Shown here in pieces: positions 58,023-64,000 of a DNA stretch of 64,000 nucleotides. The notes below the pieces were generated by a model. The model was not told the DNA's origin. It did no database searches and saw nothing but the letters and a program-made list of their open reading frames with translations. The position numbers and the translations under genes were made by a program. How positions within the stretch are numbered: position 1 is the stretch's first letter; every line of letters begins with the position of its first letter. Source of the DNA: Variovorax paradoxus NBRC 15149 (lineage in GTDB: Bacteria > Pseudomonadota > Gammaproteobacteria > Burkholderiales > Burkholderiaceae_C); NCBI RefSeq assembly GCF_001591365.1, contig NZ_BCUT01000008.1:62001-126000 (forward strand), written 5' to 3'.

Positions 58023-61000
58023 TCAGGCCTGCAGCTGGGCCCAGGCCTTGTCCAGCCGCTTGATGCTGACCGGCTGCGGCGTGCGCAGCTCCTGCGCGAA
58101 GAAGCTCACGCGCAGCTCCTCGAGCAGCCAGCGGAACTCCAGCATGCGCTCGTCCACCACGCCCTTGCGCTCGGCCACCAGCCGCCAGTAGCGCTGCTCC
58201 TGCGGCCGCAGCTCGGCCAGCTTGGCGGCATCGCGCGCGGGGTCGCTGCGCAGCTTGTCGAGCCGCAGCACGATGGCCTTGAGATAGCGCGCGAAATGCT
58301 GCAGCTGCGTCCACGGCGCGTCCGCGATGAAGCGCTTGCCGACCAGGCGCTGCAGCTGCTGCGCGGCGTCCTGCACGGCCTCGGGCTGGAGCTTGGTGTC
58401 CTTGATCTTGCGCGCGGCGGCCGCGTATTCGGCCAGGATGGCCGAGGCCAGCCGCGCCACCTCGTTGGCGATCAGCGTGAGCCGGCCGCGGCCCTCTTCG
58501 AGGCGGCGCTTGAAGGCGAACTCGTCGGTCGGCAGCGGCTCCTGCAGGAAGGCCCGGTCGATCGCCACGTCGATGATCTGCGTGCGCAGCTCCTCCGAGG
58601 TACCCAGCGGCATGTAGGCCACGGCCATCTTCTGCAGGTCGGGGATGTTCTTCTCGAGGTACTTGAGTGCGTCCTTCAGCTGCAGCGCGAACAGGCGGCG
58701 CAGCCCGGCGCGGTGCTTGGCGGCCGCCACGGCGGGCTCGTCGAACACCTCGATGGTGACGGCATCGCCCTCGTCGCGCAGCGCCGGAAATCCGATCAGC
58801 GACTGCGATCCGCGCCGCACTTCCATCAGCTCGGGCAGTTCGCCGAAGCTCCAGTTCGTGTAGCGCTGGCCGGCGGGCAGGCTGGGCGCGGCGGGGGCCG
58901 GTGCAGCGGCGTTGCCCTTGGCCCGCCCGCGTCCCTCGGCGGCATCGGCCGGCTTGCGGTCCGCCGACGCCTTGACGTTGAGGCCGGCCAGCGCCTGGAA
59001 AGCGCCCCGCGCCTGCGCGCCCAGCTCCGCCTTGAGCGCGCCCAGGTTGCGCCCCATGCCAAGCTGGCGACCGTGCTCGTCCACGATGCGCAGGTTCATG
59101 AACAGATGCGGCGGCAGCATGTCGAGCTTGAAGTCGGCACGCTTGACGTCGATGCTCGTGGCGTCGCGCACGCGCTTGAGCAGCACATCGGTCAGCGAGC
59201 CGTGGCCGAAGACCTCGGGCGCCGAGAGTTCTTCCGCCAGCCTGGCCGCCGACTCGGGCAGCGGCACCAGCCGCGAGCGCGGCCGCTGCGGCAGGCTCTT
59301 GAGCAGCGCCTGGATCTTGTCCTTGAGCATGCCGGTCACCAGCCATTCACAGCGCTCTTCGCTCACCTGGTTGAGCACGAAGAGCGGCACGCTGACCGTG
59401 AGGCCGTCCTTGGCGTCGCCCGGCGCGTGCAGGTAGCTTGCAGCGCAGTCGACGCCGCCCAGCCGCAGCGTGGGCGGAAAGGACTGCGTGGTGATGCCCG
59501 CGGCCTGGTGGCGCATCAGTTCCTCGCGCGTGAGGAAGAGCAGGCGCGGCTGCTCCCTGGAGGCATGGCGGTACCAGTTCTCGAAGCTGATGCCGCCGGC
59601 CACGTCGGCGGGCAGCTGCGCGTCGTAGAAGGCGAAGATCAGCTCGTCGTCCACCAGCACATCCTGCCGGCGCGCCTTGTGCTCCAGCCCCTCGACCTCG
59701 CGCACCAGCTTGCGGTTGGCCGCGAGGAACGGGAACTTGCTCTCCCACTGCCCGCCGACCAGCGCTTCGCGGATGAAGATCTCGCGCGCCGCCACCGGGT
59801 CCACCTTCGTGAAGTCGACCCGGCGCCCGCTGTACACCACGAGGCCGTAGAGCGTTGCGCGCTCCAGCGCCGAAACCTGCGCGCCCTTCTTCTCCCAATG
59901 CGGATCGAGCAGCTGCTTCTTCAGCAGGTGGCCGGCCACCTGTTCGAGCCACTGCGGCTCGATGTTGGCGATGCCGCGGCCGAAGAGCCGCGTGGTCTCG
60001 ACCAGCTCGGCCGCGACGATCCAGCGGCCGGGCTTCTTCTTCAGGTGCGCGCCCGGATGCTTGTAGAACTTGATGCCGCGCGCACCCAGGTACGCCTCGT
60101 CGTCTTCCAGCTTCCAGCCGACGTTGCCGAGCAGGCCTGCGAGCATCGACAGATGCAATGGCTCGTAGCCGGCCGGCTCAGCGTTGATGCGCCACTTGTG
60201 CTCGGTGACCACCGTGAGCAGCTGCGAGTGGATGTCGCGCCATTCGCGCACGCGGCGGATGTTGATGAAGTTCTGGCGCAGCAGCTGCTCGTACTGCCTG
60301 TTGCTGAGCTTGTGGGTGTCTCCATGGCCGCCGCGCGCATCGGCGATCCATTTCCACAGCCGCAGGTAGCCGCTGAACTCGCTCTTCTCGTCGTCGAACT
60401 TGGAATGCGCCTGGTCGGCCTGCTGCTGCGCGTCCATCGGCCGGTCGCGCACGTCCTGCACGCTGAGCGCCGACGCGATGACCAGCACCTCTTCGAGCGC
60501 GCCGCGCGTGCGGGCTTCAAGGATCATCCGGCCCACGCGCGGATCGAGCGGCAGCCTGGCGAGCTCGGCGCCCGTGGCCGTGAGTTCGTTGGCGTCGTCG
60601 ACCGCGCCGAGCTCGTTGAGCAGCTGGTAGCCGTCGGCAATCGCGCGCGGCGAAGGCGCTTCCAGGAACGGAAAGCGCGCCACGTCGCCCAGCCGCAGCG
60701 ACTTCATGCGCAGGATCACGCCCGCGAGAGACGAGCGCAGGATTTCCGGGTCGGTGAAGCGCGGCCGGCCTTCGAAATCCTTTTCGTCGTAGAGCCGGAT
60801 GCAGATGCCGTTGGCCACGCGGCCGCAGCGGCCCGCGCGCTGGTTGGCCGCTGCCTGGCTGATCGGCTCGACCAGCAGCTGCTCGACCTTGCTGCGGAAG
60901 CTGTAGCGCTTCACGCGCGCGGTGCCGGTGTCGATCACGTAGCGGATGCCCGGCACGGTGAGCGAGGTTTCCGCCACGTTGGTGGCCAGCACGATGCGCC

Positions 61001-61934
61001 GGCCCGAATGGCTGTCGAAGATGCGGTCCTGCTCGGGGCCCGACAGCCGCGCGAACAGCGGCAGCACCTCGGCATTGCGCAGCAGCGGCTGGTGGCTCAG
61101 GTGGCGGCGCAGGTGGTCGGCGGCCTCGCGGATCTCGCGCTCGCCGGGCAGGAAGACCAGGATGTCGCCGGCGTTGTGCGGATCGCGCCAGAGCTCGTCG
61201 ACGCCGTCGGCAATGGCATCGTTCAGGTCGTGCTCGCGCGACTCTTCGAAAGGCCGGTAGCGCTGCTCGACCGGGAAGGTGCGCCCGGACACCATGATCG
61301 TCGGCGCCGGGCCTTTCGCCGAGGCGAAATGCTGCGCGAAGCGTTCGGCGTCGATGGTGGCCGAGGTCACGATCACCTTCAGGTCGGGCCGGCGCGGAAG
61401 GATCTCGCGCAGGTAGCCGAGCAGGAAGTCGATGTTGAGCGAGCGCTCGTGCGCCTCGTCGATGATCAGCGTGTCGTAGGCCTTGAGCAGCGGATCGGTC
61501 TGCGTCTCGGCCAGCAGGATGCCGTCGGTCATGAGCTTGACCGACGCGTCGCGGCTCAGCCGGTCCTGGAAGCGCACCTTGAAGCCGACCACGTCGCCCA
61601 GCGGCGTCTTCAGCTCTTCGGCGATGCGCTTGGCCACCGAGCTGGCGGCAATGCGCCGCGGCTGCGTGTGGCCGATGAGCCGGCCCTGGCCCGGCGGCGC
61701 ATTGAGCTTGCCGCGGCCGAGCGCCAGCGCGATCTTCGGCAACTGGGTGGTCTTGCCCGAGCCTGTTTCGCCGCAGACGATCACCACCTGGTGCGCCGCG
61801 ATGGCGGCCATGATTTCATCGCGCCGGCCGGAGACCGGAAGCGATTCGGGAAAGTCGATGCGCAAGGGGGCGGAAGGTGTCGTGGTCGTCAAGGGAAGAG
61901 CTGTTCGGGAAGGCGCGGCAGGCAAACCGCACAT
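58023..61934 (-). CDS. hrpA: ATP-dependent RNA helicase HrpA (DEAH type)
   Basis: This 1303-residue helicase has Walker A CGETGSGKTTQLP, DEAH (IIDEAHERSLN), SAT (VTSATID), the C-terminal helicase motif (NVAETSLTVPGIRYVIDTG and QRAGRCGR), HA2 and OB-like domains. A long HrpA-specific C-terminal region follows (DUF3418, about 680-1300). Length is near the E. coli value of 1300. HrpA helps rescue stalled ribosomes and process some mRNAs. MCGLPAAPS is the first plausible start; homologues may begin slightly later. Confidence 0.95.
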   Translation of the reverse strand: MCGLPAAPSRTALPLTTTTPSAPLRIDFPESLPVSGRRDEIMAAIAAHQVVIVCGETGSGKTTQLPKIALALGRGKLNAPPGQGRLIGHTQPRRIAASSVAKRIAEELKTPLGDVVGFKVRFQDRLSRDASVKLMTDGILLAETQTDPLLKAYDTLIIDEAHERSLNIDFLLGYLREILPRRPDLKVIVTSATIDAERFAQHFASAKGPAPTIMVSGRTFPVEQRYRPFEESREHDLNDAIADGVDELWRDPHNAGDILVFLPGEREIREAADHLRRHLSHQPLLRNAEVLPLFARLSGPEQDRIFDSHSGRRIVLATNVAETSLTVPGIRYVIDTGTARVKRYSFRSKVEQLLVEPISQAAANQRAGRCGRVANGICIRLYDEKDFEGRPRFTDPEILRSSLAGVILRMKSLRLGDVARFPFLEAPSPRAIADGYQLLNELGAVDDANELTATGAELARLPLDPRVGRMILEARTRGALEEVLVIASALSVQDVRDRPMDAQQQADQAHSKFDDEKSEFSGYLRLWKWIADARGGHGDTHKLSNRQYEQLLRQNFINIRRVREWRDIHSQLLTVVTEHKWRINAEPAGYEPLHLSMLAGLLGNVGWKLEDDEAYLGARGIKFYKHPGAHLKKKPGRWIVAAELVETTRLFGRGIANIEPQWLEQVAGHLLKKQLLDPHWEKKGAQVSALERATLYGLVVYSGRRVDFTKVDPVAAREIFIREALVGGQWESKFPFLAANRKLVREVEGLEHKARRQDVLVDDELIFAFYDAQLPADVAGGISFENWYRHASREQPRLLFLTREELMRHQAAGITTQSFPPTLRLGGVDCAASYLHAPGDAKDGLTVSVPLFVLNQVSEERCEWLVTGMLKDKIQALLKSLPQRPRSRLVPLPESAARLAEELSAPEVFGHGSLTDVLLKRVRDATSIDVKRADFKLDMLPPHLFMNLRIVDEHGRQLGMGRNLGALKAELGAQARGAFQALAGLNVKASADRKPADAAEGRGRAKGNAAAPAPAAPSLPAGQRYTNWSFGELPELMEVRRGSQSLIGFPALRDEGDAVTIEVFDEPAVAAAKHRAGLRRLFALQLKDALKYLEKNIPDLQKMAVAYMPLGTSEELRTQIIDVAIDRAFLQEPLPTDEFAFKRRLEEGRGRLTLIANEVARLASAILAEYAAAARKIKDTKLQPEAVQDAAQQLQRLVGKRFIADAPWTQLQHFARYLKAIVLRLDKLRSDPARDAAKLAELRPQEQRYWRLVAERKGVVDERMLEFRWLLEELRVSFFAQELRTPQPVSIKRLDKAWAQLQA

Positions 61935-62041
61935 TATCGGCGCGCGCCGCGGCTGTTGCACGCCTCGCGGCGCCGCCCGGGCGCTGCGGGCGATAGGCCG
62001 CCCCGCGCGAACCGCCCTCCAAGAATGCACAATCACGCTCC

Positions 62042-63388
62042 ATGTCCACCGTTTTCAACTTCACCTTCGTGCCCTGGTTCCGCTCGGTCGCGCCCTACAT
62101 CCACACGCACCGCGGCAAGACCTTCGTGGTCGCGCTGGCAGGCGAGGCGATCGCGGCGGGCAAGCTGCAGAACATTGCGCAGGACCTTGCGCTGATCCAG
62201 AGCATGGGCATCAAGATCGTGCTGGTGCACGGCTTCCGCCCGCAGGTCAACGAGCAGCTCGCGGCCAAGGGGCACGAGGCGCGCTACTCGCACGGCATCC
62301 GCATCACCGACGAGGTGGCGCTGGATTCGGCGCAGGAAGCCGCCGGCCAGCTGCGCTACGAGATCGAGGCCGCCTTCAGCCAGGGCCTGCCGAACACGCC
62401 GATGGCCGGATCGACGGTGCGCGTGATCTCGGGCAACTTCATCACCGCGCGCCCCGTCGGGGTGGTCGACGGCGTGGACTTCAAGCATTCGGGCCTGGTG
62501 CGCAAGGTCGACGCCGTGGGCATCCGCCGCACGCTCGATTTCGGCGCCATGGTGCTGATGTCGCCCTTCGGCTTCTCGCCCACCGGCGAGGCCTTCAACC
62601 TGACGATGGAAGAAGTCGCCACCAGCGTGGCCATCTCCATCCAGGCCGACAAGCTGATCTTCCTGACCGAGATCCCTGGCATCCGCATCGACAGCGAATT
62701 GCCCGAGAGCGAAGACAACCCCATCGACACCGAGCTGCCGCTGGCCGCGGCCGAGAAGCTGCTGGCCTCGCTGCCGCCGCCGCAAAAGCCCACCGACACC
62801 GCCTTCTACCTGCAGCACTGCGTGAAGGCCTGCAAGGGCGGCGTGGAGCGCAACCACATCCTGCCCTTTGCGCTGGACGGCGCGCTGCTGCTCGAGGTGT
62901 ACGTGCACGACGGCGTCGGCACCATGGTGATCGACGAGAAGCTCGAGAGCCTGCGCGAAGCCACGGTCGACGACATCGGCGGCATCCTGCAGCTGATCGA
63001 GCCCTTCGAGCGCGACGGCACGCTGGTCAAGCGCGACCGCACCGAGATCGAGCGCGACGTGGGCCACTACACGGTCATCGAACACGACGGCGTGATCTTC
63101 GGCTGCGCGGCGCTCTACCCCTACCCCGAGGCCAAGACCGCCGAGATGGCCGCGCTGACCGTCTCGCCCCAGTCGCAGTCGCAGGGCGACGGCGAACGCA
63201 TCCTCAAGCGCATCGAGCACCGCGCCAAGGCCATGGGCCTGGAAAGCATCTTCGTGCTCACCACGCGCACCATGCACTGGTTCCTCAAGCGCGGCTTCCA
63301 GCAGGTCAACCCCGACTGGCTGCCCGAAGCCCGCAAGCGCAAGTACAACTGGGACCGCAAGAGCCAGGTGCTGGTCAAGAAAATCTGA
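62042..63388 (+). CDS. argA: Amino-acid N-acetyltransferase (N-acetylglutamate synthase)
   Basis: This 448-residue ArgA has an N-terminal amino-acid-kinase fold that binds arginine (FVVALAGEAIAAGKL, VHGFRPQVNEQL). A GNAT domain at about 295-448 carries QSQGDGERILKRIEHRA for acetyl-CoA and MHWFLKRGFQQV. It makes the first step of arginine synthesis and is feedback-inhibited by arginine. It is divergent from hrpA. Confidence 0.95.
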   Translation: MSTVFNFTFVPWFRSVAPYIHTHRGKTFVVALAGEAIAAGKLQNIAQDLALIQSMGIKIVLVHGFRPQVNEQLAAKGHEARYSHGIRITDEVALDSAQEAAGQLRYEIEAAFSQGLPNTPMAGSTVRVISGNFITARPVGVVDGVDFKHSGLVRKVDAVGIRRTLDFGAMVLMSPFGFSPTGEAFNLTMEEVATSVAISIQADKLIFLTEIPGIRIDSELPESEDNPIDTELPLAAAEKLLASLPPPQKPTDTAFYLQHCVKACKGGVERNHILPFALDGALLLEVYVHDGVGTMVIDEKLESLREATVDDIGGILQLIEPFERDGTLVKRDRTEIERDVGHYTVIEHDGVIFGCAALYPYPEAKTAEMAALTVSPQSQSQGDGERILKRIEHRAKAMGLESIFVLTTRTMHWFLKRGFQQVNPDWLPEARKRKYNWDRKSQVLVKKI

Positions 63389-63413
63389 AGCTGGAAGAAG
63401 GACGCCCGCCGCC

Positions 63414-64000
63414 ATGACGCTCGCCACCGCCCTGCTGTTCACCCTGGTCGCCTTCACCGCCATCGCCACGCCCGGTCCCACGGTGCTGCTGGCGCTGAGC
63501 AACGGGTCCCGGCATGGCGTGCGCCGGGCGCTGCCGGGCATGCTCGGCGCGGTGCTGTCGGACTTCGTGCTGGTGGGCGCCGTCGCGCTTGGCCTGGGTG
63601 CGCTGCTCGCGGCGTCGGAGTTCTGGTTCTCGATGCTCAAGTGGGTGGGCGCCGCCTACCTGGCCTGGCTCGGGCTGCGCATGCTGCGCTCCAAGGGCGG
63701 CTTCAAGCTGCCGGATGCGGACGCCGCCGCCACGGTGACGGCGGGCGAAAGCCGGCGCATCTTCTTCAAGTCCTTCCTGGTGGCGGTGACCAACCCCAAG
63801 GGCTACATCTTCTGCTCGGCGCTCCTGCCGCAGTTCATCGATCCGGCGGCTGCGCAGGCGCCGCAGTACCTGATCATTGCCTTGATCTTCGCGGGCCTCG
63901 ACACGCTGGTGATGCTGGCCTACGCCTTCGTCGGCGCCCGCGCGATCCGGGTGCTCACGGTATCGGCCACGCGCTGGATCGACCGCGCCTGCGGCGGCAT
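63414..64000 (+). CDS. LysE/RhtB-family exporter (5' part only)
   Basis: The frame from ATG 63414 is open to the window end, giving 195 residues. It has the LysE-family N terminus (FTAIATPGPTVLLALSNGSRHG), helices near 40-75, GAAYLAWLGLRMLRS, and SFLVAVTNPKGYIFCSALLPQF. This family exports amino acids such as Lys, Arg, Thr or homoserine lactones. The C-terminal helix is cut off by the window. It follows argA by 25 bp. Confidence 0.88.
   Translation, partial: MTLATALLFTLVAFTAIATPGPTVLLALSNGSRHGVRRALPGMLGAVLSDFVLVGAVALGLGALLAASEFWFSMLKWVGAAYLAWLGLRMLRSKGGFKLPDADAAATVTAGESRRIFFKSFLVAVTNPKGYIFCSALLPQFIDPAAAQAPQYLIIALIFAGLDTLVMLAYAFVGARAIRVLTVSATRWIDRACGG

Noticed and set aside
58296-62195. 1299-codon plus-strand frame opposite hrpA
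   Set aside because: hrpA has full helicase motifs; the opposite frame has none and mirrors its codons.

Overview
The window is a continuous stretch of a GC-rich (roughly two-thirds G+C) proteobacterial chromosome. It is most likely from a member of the Comamonadaceae, close to Variovorax. The reasons are the two Bug-type (TctC) solute-binding proteins in a CoA-thioester catabolic operon, the rimP-nusA-infB-rbfA-truB-typA order, the ratA/rnfH-smpB and pepA-holC // lptFG arrangements, and the general protein style. No name is given with the sequence, so this is inference. I see no rRNA operon, CRISPR array, insertion sequence, prophage or plasmid-type gene. One tRNA (Ser, anticodon GGA) is present.

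Layout. 1-350 holds the end of an intradiol-dioxygenase-like gene. 403-4240 is a minus-strand zinc operon: a 50-residue membrane peptide, znuC, znuB, znuA and a CobW-type metallochaperone GTPase, behind a near-perfect palindrome that looks like a Zur box. 4320-6002 is a lower-GC accessory patch: a cupin gene, a frameshifted gene remnant, and a marR regulator with a small partner gene. A diverged copy of the sequence next to the zinc promoter lies upstream of marR. 6091-13258 is a five-gene catabolic operon (CoA-transferase, HMG-CoA-lyase-like, Bug protein, isocitrate-lyase/PEP-mutase-family enzyme, second Bug protein). It diverges from a sigma-54 activator with a PrpR-type sensor domain; a sigma-54 promoter and a 20-bp palindrome lie between them. 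13326-17733 holds single metabolic genes: a double-stranded beta-helix protein, an alpha/beta hydrolase, an arginase-like protein with altered metal ligands, and an SDR plus F420-type reductase pair divergent from an HxlR regulator.

17853-23747 is mostly core: guaA and guaB, separated by a Phd/PIN toxin-antitoxin pair with its own operators, then a DUF4124 protein, ratA-rnfH and smpB. 23842-26060 is an ECF sigma/anti-sigma pair bracketed by two paralogous COG4315-type secreted proteins. 26142-35391 is a DMT exporter and the translation cluster typA, truB, rbfA, infB, nusA, rimP, preceded by two terminator-like hairpins. 35561-42308 is an MFS exporter and the yejABEF peptide importer. 42346-48000 holds fabI, a periplasmic ATP-dependent DNA ligase, a large basic amino-acid decarboxylase, an NfeD/SPFH pair and tRNA-Ser.

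48158-64000 holds a coiled-coil protein, an orphan receiver protein, a branched-chain amino-acid binding protein, the pepA-holC operon divergent from lptFG, a CbiX-like protein, a CysB-type regulator, a methionine-type aminotransferase, a DUF3309 peptide, hrpA, argA and the start of a LysE-family exporter.

The best candidates for undescribed biology are the sigma-54-controlled CoA-thioester operon, the ECF/COG4315 cassette, and the zinc operon headed by a translationally coupled membrane micropeptide.
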